A stretch of 44,444 nt of DNA from Chloroflexota bacterium (GCA_902812455.1 CADDZH010000034.1:1-44444); one strand, 5' to 3'. Shown: positions 33,644 through 41,623, counted from the first letter of the stretch. Numbers and translations are program-made. Notes: a model not told the origin generated them from the sequence alone.

Positions 33644-33690
33644 CTATCGCGGCTTCTCTCAAAACCTGGGTGCCGGCCTGTTCCTTGAGG

Positions 33691-33716
33691 GTAGGGGCGA
33701 TGCTAGCCATCGCCCT
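33691..33716. repeat. GTAGGGGCGATG hairpin, possible bidirectional terminator
   Basis: GTAGGGGCGATG-CTAGC-CATCGCCC: GGGCGATG (33695-33702) pairs perfectly with CATCGCCC (33708-33715). It lies between the convergent ends of the secreted-protein and GT2 genes. It is a member of the GTAGG hairpin family by its 5' base pattern and may double as a terminator. Confidence 0.65.
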
Positions 33717-33725
33717 GCTTTCTAG

Positions 33726-34538
33726 CTATTGCGCCATCTCAACCTGATCCAGAACGGCCTGGCCACTCCATTGAATGCGCTCTTGAATGGTGAGTCGCAT
33801 TCTGTGCGTCCTGATTACTGAGCGGCCATTCACCCTCTCCTTTAAGATCATCTTTAGCACACGCCAGCCATCCCGAAATGTGCGGAAATTGCTGATACCA
33901 TTGATACGGGTATGCTCAAAGCTCGGTACCTCTACAATTTCGAGGTTAGCTTTGCAGATACGCAAGTGAAGCAGCGCTTCAATCTCAAAGCCATCACAAT
34001 CAACATCGAAGAAATTGAGGCAGTCTTTCCAGAAGGCATTAAAGCCACAGAACATATCGGTAAAATGCACCCCGAAAAGCAGGTTCGTAATCCAGATCAG
34101 TACGCGACTGCCGATCCAGCGCAAGTAGGTAAAATCAGAACTGCCGCCATCACCAATGAAACGCGAGCCTTTCGCATGATAGGCCCCGGCCAATAATGCT
34201 TCGATAAAGCGCGGCAGTTCACGTGGATCGCTCGAGCCGTCTGCATCCATCATCACGATGATATCGCCGGTGGCTGCCGCAAAGCCTGCTTGCAGCGCCA
34301 CGCCTTTGCCGCGCCTATGCTCTGTATTGACGATACGGACAAGCGGCGACAGGCGACAGGCAACCTCGACGGTATCATCGGTCGAATCATTATTGACTAG
34401 GAGGATTTCGTGCACCCAGCCTGGGATCATTGGTAGCACATATGGCAGATTCTTCGCCTCGTTGTGAGCCGGGATAACGACACTGATGCGCAGGCCCCTG
34501 CGTTCCACTATGTTCAATATGGGAGTTCCGCACTCCAT
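33726..34538 (-). CDS. GT2-family glycosyltransferase (dolichyl-phosphate sugar-transferase-like)
   Basis: The 270-residue GT-A enzyme has the N-terminal nucleotide site ISVVIPAHNEAKNLPYVLPMI, the DxD-type motif MMDADGSSD, and SRFIGDGG and TDMFCGFNAFW in the acceptor region. It lacks the C-terminal membrane helices of some DPM1-like proteins, so it is peripheral. Enzymes of this family transfer a sugar from UDP or GDP to polyprenyl phosphate; this one could supply the lipid-linked donor of the GT-C-like protein in the nearby operon. AGAGGAGAG lies upstream of ATG 34538. Its promoter shares TTTATGGTTG with the response regulator and the glycan operon. Confidence 0.9.
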   Translation of the reverse strand: MECGTPILNIVERRGLRISVVIPAHNEAKNLPYVLPMIPGWVHEILLVNNDSTDDTVEVACRLSPLVRIVNTEHRRGKGVALQAGFAAATGDIIVMMDADGSSDPRELPRFIEALLAGAYHAKGSRFIGDGGSSDFTYLRWIGSRVLIWITNLLFGVHFTDMFCGFNAFWKDCLNFFDVDCDGFEIEALLHLRICKANLEIVEVPSFEHTRINGISNFRTFRDGWRVLKMILKERVNGRSVIRTHRMRLTIQERIQWSGQAVLDQVEMAQ

Positions 34539-34574
34539 GGATCTTCGCTCTCCTCTTGCTTCACGCTACATGCA

Positions 34575-34610
34575 AATCTAGCATGGCAGGCAATTGCAAG
34601 CAACCATAAA
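34575..34610 (-). promoter_or_regulatory. GT2 gene promoter, TTTATGGTTG class
   Basis: On the minus strand TTTATGGTTG (34610-34601), 17 bases, TGC-TAGATT (TAGATT at 34580-34575); as hexamers TTGCTT-17-TAGATT. The leader is about 30 bases. Confidence 0.55.
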
Positions 34611-34712
34611 AGTACGAGTATTCGTTGTGGGTATCTCTTCGCAAGGCCTACAGGAAAATATATGAGCCGTTCTGACCTCATACACGGGAAAATACGTAGG
34701 GAAGAGCGAGGC

Positions 34713-34741
34713 TTGCTCTCACCCTCGTTCTTCGCTATAAT
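34713..34741 (+). promoter_or_regulatory. promoter of the small membrane protein gene
   Basis: TTGCTC (34713-34718), 17 bases, TATAAT (34736-34741). It lies 52 bases before ATG 34794. Confidence 0.6.
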
Positions 34742-34793
34742 GGGCAATAAAGAGGGGGAGAACATACGCCCCTGATTGAAAGAGAGGTGAGCT

Positions 34794-35105
34794 ATGACAT
34801 GGATGTCACGGGCGCGGAAGTGGATAACGCGTGCCAGGTTCTTTGCGTTTGTGCTTGCGCTTGCTATTCTCTGCGCTGTTGGGACAGCAGTAGTTCACGA
34901 GTACGATCTTTCCGCAACGTTTGGCTGCATCAGTTTAATACTCTGCATTCCGCTTGGCATTGCCATCAGCACCTCGCTCAAAACGCTCAATAGAGGAGCG
35001 CCACTCACAACTCAGGTGAGTACTCCGACCGTTGAAGAAGTAATTGTCGAGGAGACTCCAGGCCCTGGTGCTCAAGGTGAGACTACAGAGAATGTTGGCG
35101 AATGA
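34794..35105 (+). CDS. small membrane protein, two transmembrane helices
   Basis: The 103-residue protein has a basic N-terminus, two hydrophobic helices (ARFFAFVLALAILCAVGTAV and FGCISLILCIPLGIAISTSL) and an acidic C-terminal tail (PTVEEVIVEETPGPG). GAGGTGA is placed before the ATG and a good promoter lies upstream. The 3' end overlaps cofC by 23 bases in convergent orientation. No family is recognised. It is kept as real because of the promoter, RBS and amphipathic pattern. Confidence 0.6.
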   Translation: MTWMSRARKWITRARFFAFVLALAILCAVGTAVVHEYDLSATFGCISLILCIPLGIAISTSLKTLNRGAPLTTQVSTPTVEEVIVEETPGPGAQGETTENVGE

Positions 35106-35724
35106 GGTCAAACCCGCTATGCTCGCCGCTTAACGCTTGCAATTCATACAGATCGTCCAGATCGTCGATGGTATCGATATCTAACGCTGTACCAATCCCA
35201 TTGTATATTGTATAGCTCAGTTTCCTCTGCCTCGCTGCTCCAAGATACTTATAAAAACTATCTGGCCCAAAGAGATAGGGAATCACCAATGGTGGTTTTG
35301 CCAGCAGAGCATTGGTCCCCGTCCCATCGCGTGATGGTGCCAGCACAACATCATACCCCCTGGACAACTCGATGATGGCCTGAATATCACGTGTATGCAG
35401 CAAAGGAAGATCGGCAGATATAGTCAGAAGCGCTCCCGTTCCCGCTTGTCGCTCCCTCAATGCAGCAGCGTGAAGCGCCTCATTATGCCCGGGCACCTCT
35501 TCGCTCAGTCCTTGCGCTCCCCACATGCTGGCATAGAGCAGCACTCGCTTGTCCGGGCTGACTACCGGCACTCGCTCAAAGTACTCGCTTTCAAGCAGCA
35601 CGCGGAGGACGTGATGCAGCATATCCAGTACCAGGTCTTGGCGCTGCTGCAACGTGAAGTGATCTGCCAGGCGGCTTTTCGCCATTGCCAGGGATTTTAC
35701 CGGGACAAGGGCACTGTACTTCAT
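35083..35724 (-). CDS. cofC: 2-phospho-L-lactate/phosphoenolpyruvate guanylyltransferase
   Basis: The 213-residue CofC/FbiD catalyses GTP-dependent activation of 2-phospholactate or phosphoenolpyruvate for coenzyme F420 synthesis. It has the nucleotidyltransferase start SALVPVKSLAMAKSRLADHF, then LLTISADLPLLHTRDI and VVLAPSRDGTGTNALL, which are characteristic. FGPDSFYKYLGAARQRKL and GIGTALDIDTIDDLDDL complete the family pattern. It starts at ATG 35724, overlapping the stop of the SDR gene by 4 bases, so the two are translationally coupled. It is the last gene of the F420 cluster. A PEP-using version fits the nearby FbiB-C-like reductase, but the substrate is not decided by sequence here. Confidence 0.93.
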   Translation of the reverse strand: MKYSALVPVKSLAMAKSRLADHFTLQQRQDLVLDMLHHVLRVLLESEYFERVPVVSPDKRVLLYASMWGAQGLSEEVPGHNEALHAAALRERQAGTGALLTISADLPLLHTRDIQAIIELSRGYDVVLAPSRDGTGTNALLAKPPLVIPYLFGPDSFYKYLGAARQRKLSYTIYNGIGTALDIDTIDDLDDLYELQALSGEHSGFDLIRQHSL

Positions 35725-36485
35725 GGCTCAGTCAAACCCTGTAGCGATTCTAATGTTCCCCCTACTACGATGGTGTGTCCGCCTGGCAAAGCAGTATTTA
35801 TTGCTGCATCGGCGATAGCTTCGCCCATATCGATGGTAGTAGGAAGCTGGCCGGCAGTGTCTCGCCGGTACTTTGTCAGCCCTGGCATTGCTCGTTCCAT
35901 CAATTTGTGTGTAATTGTACCCTCGACCATGTCGCCCGTAACCACCAGAAGGCGAATACCGTGAGCAGCTAGCTCGTCTTGCCTGGCACGTAGCGCCCGC
36001 TCTCCCGCGTGCTTACTTTCTGCCACAGGCTCATAGGTTGGTAGATTTACCACTTTCCCATAGAGATGTGCCCAGTGGCTGGTCACGAAGATAATTGTGC
36101 TTCCTTCTGGCATGAGCGCTAGCGCCCTATCTACAATGGCGAGTTGTGCGTCTCGATTGATCTTCATGGGATAATGCGGGTCTGCGTTTACCAGGTCGCG
36201 TTCCAGTCCTCCCGAAGCGTTAAGCACAAGCAGGTTCAGGTGGTCAGTCCATGCTCTCAACTCAGCAAAGAGGCGCTCAATATCCTCCTGCTTTGTGATG
36301 TCGCAAGCTATAGCCAGAGCCCTCACATTCTTTCGCATTATCTCCGCAACAACTTCGCTTGCTCGCGCCGCCTTGTTACGATAGGTAATTGCCACATCAT
36401 AACCTCGATCAGCTAAGGCAAGCGCTGTAGCGGCTCCAATGCCGCGCGAACCTCCTGTCACCAGCGCTACCCGATCTGCTTCCAT
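35721..36485 (-). CDS. short-chain dehydrogenase/reductase with shifted active-site motif
   Basis: The 254-residue protein has the Rossmann motif TGGSRGIG (10-17), LNASG in place of the NNAG stretch, and the catalytic-type Ser at about 136 (IFVTSHWAH). Instead of the canonical YxxxK it reads YEPVAESK, so Tyr is seven rather than four residues before Lys. The start at 36485 is preferred because GAGGGA lies 9 bases upstream; the ATG at 36512 has no RBS. It is in the F420 cluster and overlaps cofC by 4 bases, which hints at a role in F420 metabolism or use of F420, but the cofactor (NADP or other) cannot be settled here. Confidence 0.85.
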   Translation of the reverse strand: MEADRVALVTGGSRGIGAATALALADRGYDVAITYRNKAARASEVVAEIMRKNVRALAIACDITKQEDIERLFAELRAWTDHLNLLVLNASGGLERDLVNADPHYPMKINRDAQLAIVDRALALMPEGSTIIFVTSHWAHLYGKVVNLPTYEPVAESKHAGERALRARQDELAAHGIRLLVVTGDMVEGTITHKLMERAMPGLTKYRRDTAGQLPTTIDMGEAIADAAINTALPGGHTIVVGGTLESLQGLTEP

Positions 36486-36559
36486 GATCTCTATTCCCTC
36501 TCTCTTAGGCATGGCTCAAATAAACCTGACAGTTCTTCAATCAGCAGAAAAGCCCGGAC

Positions 36560-36645
36560 ATGTCATGTTGAGCGAAGCGAAACATCCGCTGCCGATCGAC
36601 GGAAATCCTTCGACGAATTCCCTCTTTCGGGTGTCAAAAATCATC
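36560..36645 (+). repeat. composite repeat: TGTCATGTTGAGCG element joined to an element end
   Basis: ATGTCATGTTGAGCGAAGCG starts the copy (36560), closely matching 16530-16580. It then runs into TTTCGGGTGTCAAAAATCATC (36625-36645), the inverted counterpart of 27078-27095. It interrupts the F420 cluster between cofD and the SDR gene. Confidence 0.75.
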
Positions 36646-36658
36646 AGATACGATCTGG

Positions 36659-37588
36659 CTATTCAATCCCTGCGGCTTCCAGCACTCTTTTCGCTAGCGC
36701 CGCCTTAGCCGCACTATCCTTCATGATCGTATTCGTGGCCACTGCCGGTATCCCCAGATCCTCAATTGCGCTAACGAGATGGGCATCCCGCTCATCAATC
36801 ACCATCACATCCAGAAAATCGCGGTAACAGCGAGCTACGCCCACCACCGAGACTTCCATACCCAGACCGCGCATCAGCTTGTCAGCAGGCCCCTTGATCG
36901 GCGCTCCTCCAACGATCGGGCTGACTGCTACAATCATCCCGCTTGCCTCGTGCAGCACATCGTGAATGCCGGGCACCGCTAAAATACTCCCGATGCTCAC
37001 AATAGGATTGCTTGGGGCCAGCAGAATAGCCTCTGCTTCTTTAAACGCATCGAGAACGCCCGGCGCCGGGCGAGCTTTTTCCGCGCCAACAAATACCACG
37101 TCCTCCACTTCGTCTTCGCAGCGCCGTTTGACCATGTATTCCTGGAAGTCCAGCAGCCCTGCAGGAGTACGGATGTACGTCGTTACCGGATCATCAGACA
37201 TCGGCAGGAGCCGTATTTCCAGGCCAAAGCGCCTGCGTATATCATCTGTCACTTCGCTCAGCGTTTTCCCCTGCTTCAGTAAATTGGTGCGATGAATGTG
37301 TGTAGCCAGGTCGTGATCACCGAGCATAAACCAGTCTTCGTAGCCATAACTGGTCAATTGCTGCATCGTATTGTATGTATCGTTCTGGATTCCCCAGCCA
37401 TGTGTTTCATCAACCACACCTGCCAGGGTATAGGTGACGATATCGAGATCGGGTGAGACATGCAAGCCATAAAAATCACGGTCATCGCCTGTATTGCCGA
37501 TCACCGTAATTCGCTGCTGTGGAATAACCTGCACCAATCCCTGTAAAAAACGCGCCGCGCCGACGCCGCCAGCAAGGACAGCTATCAT
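36659..37588 (-). CDS. cofD: 2-phospho-L-lactate transferase (CofD/FbiA)
   Basis: The 309-residue enzyme joins the activated phospholactate or phosphoenolpyruvate moiety to FO, giving F420-0 or dehydro-F420-0. The landmarks are IAVLAGGVGAARFLQGL at the start, VIGNTGDDRDFYGLHVSPDLDIVTYTLAG, the FMLGDHDLATHIHRTNLLKQGKTLSEVTD block and LLAPSNPIVSIGSILAVPGI. The length fits the family. It starts at ATG 37588, 10 bases downstream of the nitroreductase stop. The gap after it (173 bases) holds a repeat, so the SDR-cofC pair may be transcribed separately. Confidence 0.95.
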   Translation of the reverse strand: MIAVLAGGVGAARFLQGLVQVIPQQRITVIGNTGDDRDFYGLHVSPDLDIVTYTLAGVVDETHGWGIQNDTYNTMQQLTSYGYEDWFMLGDHDLATHIHRTNLLKQGKTLSEVTDDIRRRFGLEIRLLPMSDDPVTTYIRTPAGLLDFQEYMVKRRCEDEVEDVVFVGAEKARPAPGVLDAFKEAEAILLAPSNPIVSIGSILAVPGIHDVLHEASGMIVAVSPIVGGAPIKGPADKLMRGLGMEVSVVGVARCYRDFLDVMVIDERDAHLVSAIEDLGIPAVATNTIMKDSAAKAALAKRVLEAAGIE

Positions 37589-37598
37589 GCATATACCT

Positions 37599-38249
37599 CT
37601 AATCGAAGCGAACCAGTAACGTGCTCAATGGAAGCCGCTCACGCCGTTTTGGATCGGCTGCCGCGTATCCCACCGTAATCAATGCGTGGGGAATCAGCCG
37701 CTTGTCCAGCTCAAGGGCTTCGCACACGACTTCGGGACAGAAAAGCGGAGCGCACATCCAGCACGTATCCAGACCCAGATCGTAAGCCATCAGGAGCATG
37801 TTCTGGACGGCAGCGCCCAGGCTCTGGATCGCCATGATCGTCTCATCGGCCTGCCGCTTCTCGTCGGGATAGCGATCCATCTCTTCGAGATACAAACACG
37901 GGATGATGATTGCCGGAGCGTCATGAATGCGCTGGCGGGACTTTTCCAGGCGGATATTGACGATCTCGGTATCCTGTCCATCCATCTCCAGGTTGTGACG
38001 CCATGTCTGCCCCATGTACTCGGCCAGCCGTATCTTTGGCTCTTGCCTTGTAAGCACGACAAAGCGCCAGGGCTGCCTCCCATGTGGAGATGGCGCCCAG
38101 CGCGCAGCCTCCAGCATTTGCTCGATAAGCTCGCGTGACACCGGGCGGTCTTGATATTTGCGCACGCTCCTCCTGCCGCGCAGCAGCTCCGCCAGGTTAG
38201 CGGAACGGGCAGGTATCATTGCCTGCCGGACTTCGGAATGTATGGTCAC
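37599..38249 (-). CDS. nitroreductase-family protein, FbiB C-terminal-domain-like
   Basis: The 216-residue FMN-binding protein has RRSVRKYQDRPVSRELIEQMLEAARWAPSPHGRQPWRFVVL at the N-terminus, close in pattern to the C-terminal domain of mycobacterial FbiB, which reduces dehydro-F420-0. The flavin-phosphate Arg cluster (RRSVR), QSLGAAVQNMLLMAYDLGLDTCWM and ITVGYAA are typical. It stands as its own gene here, between cofE and cofD, whereas FbiB fuses it to the ligase. It is therefore the best candidate for dehydro-F420-0 reductase; other nitroreductase substrates are possible. The gap to cofE is 38 bases. Confidence 0.82.
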   Translation of the reverse strand: MTIHSEVRQAMIPARSANLAELLRGRRSVRKYQDRPVSRELIEQMLEAARWAPSPHGRQPWRFVVLTRQEPKIRLAEYMGQTWRHNLEMDGQDTEIVNIRLEKSRQRIHDAPAIIIPCLYLEEMDRYPDEKRQADETIMAIQSLGAAVQNMLLMAYDLGLDTCWMCAPLFCPEVVCEALELDKRLIPHALITVGYAAADPKRRERLPLSTLLVRFD

Positions 38250-38287
38250 AGTTACTGGTTCCTTGTAATCTCAGTAATCTCTATTGT

Positions 38288-39055
38288 TCAACGAAACATA
38301 TCTGTGCTGGCATCGCGCAGCAAGGGGCGAACGCTTCCCTCGTTGGGGACATACGAGTAACCACGGATCAGCGCCACAGGCACGCGATCGATTTTCCCCA
38401 TCACCAGTTCTGCTGCGGCCGCCAGTTCGTCAGCTACAGCAATTGCGCTGGTCCGCAGTTCATACCCGTAAGGATCGCGCTGGCCCCGGTAGTCGAGGAT
38501 TGGCTCCATGCCTGCTACTCCGATAGCCATATTGACCTGGCCATTGCGCCATGGTCGCCCCCACGTATCTGAAATAATGATGGCTAGCTGAAAGTCTGGT
38601 GCTTGCCCCGCCAGTTCTTGCAATCGCCTTCGCAGATCATGAGCCGAGCCATCAGGGTCTTGTGGAAGCAAGCTGAGCTGCCGCGCGCCGTTCACATTCG
38701 ATTCATCCACTCCCGCGTTGGCACAGACGAAGCCATGTCTTGTTTCAGCGATCAGCACGCCATGATCCATGCGCACAATGCGGCGGCTCTCGCGCAAGAC
38801 CACCTCTGCATGCTGGGCATCCTTCTTGCTCTGCTCTGCGAGAGTGTAAGCAAAGGCCGAGGGCTGCACATCCTCTAGATCAACGATATTCCCCTCGGCT
38901 TTGGAGACAATTTTTTGAGTAACGACCAGGATATCACCCTGCTGGAGACTCAATTGCTGGGCCTGCAAAGCGTTATGGATAATAACCCCTAGATCGCTGC
39001 CGGGGAAAATATCACCAATATTCTTGATAGGTATGATTCGTAATTCTGTATTCAT
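38288..39055 (-). CDS. cofE: coenzyme F420-0:L-glutamate ligase
   Basis: The 255-residue GTP-dependent ligase adds glutamates to F420-0. It shows NIGDIFPGSDLGVIIHNAL, GDILVVTQKIVSKAEGNIVDL, ESRRIVRMDHGVLIAETRHGFVCANAGVDESN and IISDTWGRPWRNGQVNMAIGVAG, all CofE hallmarks. The ATG at 39055 is chosen because the promoter -10 (39074-39079) and its short leader place transcription just upstream; the ATG at 39103 would lie upstream of that promoter. It is the first gene of the F420 cluster. Confidence 0.94.
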   Translation of the reverse strand: MNTELRIIPIKNIGDIFPGSDLGVIIHNALQAQQLSLQQGDILVVTQKIVSKAEGNIVDLEDVQPSAFAYTLAEQSKKDAQHAEVVLRESRRIVRMDHGVLIAETRHGFVCANAGVDESNVNGARQLSLLPQDPDGSAHDLRRRLQELAGQAPDFQLAIIISDTWGRPWRNGQVNMAIGVAGMEPILDYRGQRDPYGYELRTSAIAVADELAAAAELVMGKIDRVPVALIRGYSYVPNEGSVRPLLRDASTDMFR

Positions 39056-39073
39056 CGCTTTTCTACCATGCCC

Positions 39074-39103
39074 ATTATAGCGTTTCCCATCGCAGCGCTG
39101 CAA
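39074..39103 (-). promoter_or_regulatory. promoter of the cofE-led F420 cluster
   Basis: On the minus strand TTGCAG (39103-39098), 18 bases, TATAAT (39079-39074), preceded by CGC. The transcript would start about 12 bases before the cofE ATG, a very short leader. Confidence 0.6.
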
Positions 39104-39200
39104 ATTGTGAAGGAAGATAGAGCGCTGGCTGTTTATACTACTTTAGCGTATAATAGGCCTGTCTTACTCAGAACCTATCTGAAAACTGGATCTAAGGCCT

Positions 39201-39276
39201 GACTCCCACAAGGGGAGTCACTACATTTCTCCTCGTTTGGGGCCGCAAGCTGTAGTGGCCTCCCTTGTGGAGGCCA
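39201..39276 (+). repeat. pair of inverted hairpins with covarying stems
   Basis: GACTCCC-ACAAG-GGGAGTC (39201-39219) and, after a spacer, TGTAGTGGCCTCC-CTTGT-GGAGGCCA (39251-39276). The second is an inverted copy of the first, with complementary changes in both arms. CACTACA and TGTAGTG also pair with each other. It sits between cofE and the PAP2 gene. Confidence 0.7.
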
Positions 39277-39314
39277 GGGTTCCGAATAAGCTCTTAATAA
39301 AAGGAAAGAGAGGA

Positions 39315-40004
39315 GTGCTCGCAGTTTCTATGCTCATGCAATTCAACTATATGCTCTTTCAAGATATCAATTCACAGGCCGGATCAATTTCCTGGCTGGA
39401 TGCCTTGATGATCTTCTGTGCCAACTGGCTGATCTTCTTCTTGCCTGTATTTCTTTTGATCGTATGGGGCATACCCTTAAGCTGGCGCAGGCGGCCATTG
39501 CAGCCAGGTGAAGCAGCGATCGTGCAGGAGCGGCGCGCAGCCGCGCTATGGACAGTGGTAGCTTGCATCCTGGCCTATGCTTTGAACCTGCTTATTGAGC
39601 AGTTTGTATTCGAGCCTCGGCCATTTGTGAGCCATAAAGTCCACTTGCTCGTCAGCCATGCTGCCGATTCATCATTCCCCAGCGATCACACGGCTGTCGC
39701 GTTTGCGGTGGTTGGCATGCTGCTCTTTGCATTTCTCCCTCTCTTTATACCGGCCTGGCGCAAATCCACGATAAACGGTAACATGACCGGAACCAAACCT
39801 ATCTGGTATATCGTCGCGGCATTTGTGATAGGATGTGTCATAGGTTTTGCCCGCGTGTTTGTGGGCATACATTATCCAGGCGATATCCTGGGGGGTGCTA
39901 TCGATGGGCTGGTAGCCGCGCTCATCGTGACGCTGATCCGCCATAGGTTGAGCGGGCTTACAGATGCGCTCCTTCAACTGGCCCATTCGCTGCACCTGGC
40001 ATAG
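39315..40004 (+). CDS. PAP2-family phosphatase, undecaprenyl-diphosphatase-like (BcrC)
   Basis: The 229-residue integral membrane phosphatase has the PAP2 signature: EPRPF, SSFPSDHTA (Ser-His motif) and RVFVGIHYPGDILGG. The N-terminus MQFNYMLFQDINSQAGSISWLDALMIFCANW resembles BcrC/undecaprenyl-diphosphatases, which recycle the lipid carrier of wall and exopolysaccharide synthesis. About five or six helices are visible. GTG 39315 has AAGGAA at a usable distance; ATG 39330 is the alternative; an upstream open reading frame would translate the hairpin repeat and is rejected. The role fits a region with polyprenyl-linked glycan genes, but phosphatidic acid is an alternative substrate. Confidence 0.85.
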   Translation: MLAVSMLMQFNYMLFQDINSQAGSISWLDALMIFCANWLIFFLPVFLLIVWGIPLSWRRRPLQPGEAAIVQERRAAALWTVVACILAYALNLLIEQFVFEPRPFVSHKVHLLVSHAADSSFPSDHTAVAFAVVGMLLFAFLPLFIPAWRKSTINGNMTGTKPIWYIVAAFVIGCVIGFARVFVGIHYPGDILGGAIDGLVAALIVTLIRHRLSGLTDALLQLAHSLHLA

Positions 40005-40043
40005 CATATTTGAGAACATCAGATCGGTGAGGTTACGTTTTAT

Positions 40044-41054
40044 ATGCAGCTTAATGAAACAGCTTTTCATGATCCCGTGCGCTGGGGAATCCTCAGCGCA
40101 GCGAACATTGCTGTCAAGCGCGTCGCTCCCGCCATATTGGCTTCCTCTAATGGACGCCTTGTAGCCGTGGGGAGTCGCAACCCGCAGCGCGCACAAGAAT
40201 TATTTGCCTTCGCTCCTGAGACAGCCATTTATGGCGACTATGAAAGTATCATCAATAATCCTGAGATTGAGGCCATCTACAACCCCTTGCCGAATAGTAT
40301 GCACGCAGAATGGACAATCAGGGCGCTGCAAGCTGGTAAGCATGTATTATGCGAAAAGCCCCTGGCGGTGACTGCCGAGCAAGGCGTTTCGATGGTGCAG
40401 GCTTCCCGTGATACAGGAAAGCTCTTGATGGAAGCGTTTATGTATCGTTTCCACCCGCAAATCGTCTGGGCCTTGGAGCAGGTCGCGGCGGGTCGCATTG
40501 GTGATGTCAAGCTGGTGCGCTCCTCCTTTGCTTTCAGGGTTGGTGCGCGTCCTCACGATATTCGCCTGCAGGCTGTGCTGGCCGGCGGCTCGCTGATGGA
40601 CGTGGGTTGCTATCCCGTCAACCTCTTTCATGCAGTCTATGGCCGGGCGCCTGTCGCTGTGGGCGCGCGGGTCTATGTCCCGGAGGATGGCGAGGTTGAG
40701 CGCGCTACAAATGCTGTGCTTGATTTCGGCAATGGCTGCTTTGGGCTACTCGACTCGAGCTTTGATCTGCCCACGCGCCAGGTAGCAGAAATCATTGGTG
40801 ATGCCGGAACCATCACCATTCCTATGCCATTTACCCCAGGCGCTCTCGAAACGACGGTAATCCTTGCCCTGGAAGGGCAGAGCATCCACCAGCGCTTCCT
40901 GCCGGTCGATCAGTTCCGGCTCGAGGTGGAGCACTTCGCCGCCTGCGTGCGCTATGGCCACCAGCCCCACCTGAGCCTCGAGGCCTCGATCGATAACCTG
41001 GCCACAATTGAAGCTATTTACCAATCAGCAGGCTATGCCTGGCCGCTAGCGTGA
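40044..41054 (+). CDS. Gfo/Idh/MocA-family oxidoreductase
   Basis: The 336-residue NAD(P)-dependent dehydrogenase has a Rossmann N-terminus (VRWGILSAANIAVKRVAPAIL, with G-I-L-S-A-A-N-I), PEIEAIYNPLPNSMHAEWTIRALQAGKHVLCEKPLA and the C-terminal substrate domain FMYRFHPQI, GGSLMDVGCYPVNL. EKPLA and GCYP are family markers. It uses NAD(P)H on a sugar or cyclic polyol; the actual substrate is unknown. A good terminator (41066-41100) follows. It shares no operon with the divergent deaminase. No RBS is clearly optimal before ATG 40044. Confidence 0.92.
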   Translation: MQLNETAFHDPVRWGILSAANIAVKRVAPAILASSNGRLVAVGSRNPQRAQELFAFAPETAIYGDYESIINNPEIEAIYNPLPNSMHAEWTIRALQAGKHVLCEKPLAVTAEQGVSMVQASRDTGKLLMEAFMYRFHPQIVWALEQVAAGRIGDVKLVRSSFAFRVGARPHDIRLQAVLAGGSLMDVGCYPVNLFHAVYGRAPVAVGARVYVPEDGEVERATNAVLDFGNGCFGLLDSSFDLPTRQVAEIIGDAGTITIPMPFTPGALETTVILALEGQSIHQRFLPVDQFRLEVEHFAACVRYGHQPHLSLEASIDNLATIEAIYQSAGYAWPLA

Positions 41055-41065
41055 AGATAGATCAG

Positions 41066-41100
41066 ACCTGGAGCATGTACTTATGGCATCTCCAGGTTTT
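41066..41100 (+). terminator. intrinsic terminator of the oxidoreductase gene
   Basis: ACCTGGAG (41066-41073) pairs with CTCCAGGT (41090-41097) followed by TTTT, which runs into the end of the convergent deaminase gene. Confidence 0.7.
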
Positions 41101-41587
41101 ACCTCGAAGCTAGCTTCCCCATCAGTCTGAGTAACTCGCGGCCCTCTTCCCGCCGCACCCCGGCTACCAGTTCGAGAGGGCCTCGTGTCAACAAATCATT
41201 GATCCTGGGCGCAGTCATTCCCCGCGCCAGCATTTCTTCCTGGTTGGCATCCTCGGCAAGCGCCGCGTAAACAACTCGCTTGATACCAGCAAAAGAAATT
41301 GCCGCTATACACATCAAACAGGGTTCAAGCGTCGAATACAAGGTAAGCTCTCGCTTCTCTTCCTTGCTCATTGCATTCAGTCGCCGGGCTGTATTGCGCA
41401 GTACTACCATTTCGGCATGAGCCGTCATATCTCCCGTTTCTACATACATATTGTGGCTGATGGCCAGTATCTCTTCGCGCCACAACAGAAGCGCTCCCAC
41501 TCCCACTTTTCCCTGAGCGATAGCCGCCCGCGCCTCCGCTATGACCTTCTCCATCATTTCCTCGTCTTTAGCTGTTGGCTGCTGCAT
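41099..41587 (-). CDS. nucleoside/cytidine deaminase-family protein
   Basis: The 162-residue zinc hydrolase has TAHAEMVVL (His57, catalytic Glu59) and PCLMC (Cys90, Cys93), the metal ligands of the deoxycytidylate/tRNA-adenosine deaminase superfamily. GVGALLLWREEILAISHN and VVYAALAEDAN are typical of small-nucleoside deaminases rather than TadA. GGAAGG lies 10 bases before the ATG at 41587; a TTG at 41593 is less likely. Substrate candidates are cytosine, guanine or a damaged base. It is divergent from the luciferase-like oxidoreductase, sharing a 19-base dyad that appears to hold both -10 boxes. Confidence 0.85.
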   Translation of the reverse strand: MQQPTAKDEEMMEKVIAEARAAIAQGKVGVGALLLWREEILAISHNMYVETGDMTAHAEMVVLRNTARRLNAMSKEEKRELTLYSTLEPCLMCIAAISFAGIKRVVYAALAEDANQEEMLARGMTAPRINDLLTRGPLELVAGVRREEGRELLRLMGKLASR

Positions 41588-41623
41588 ATTCAACAGACCT
41601 TCCTATGTATTGTGTGATTGCCC

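Noticed and set aside
39237..39314. Upstream extension of the PAP2 phosphatase frame
   Set aside because: The extra residues come from the hairpin repeat, and family members start near the MQFNY segment.
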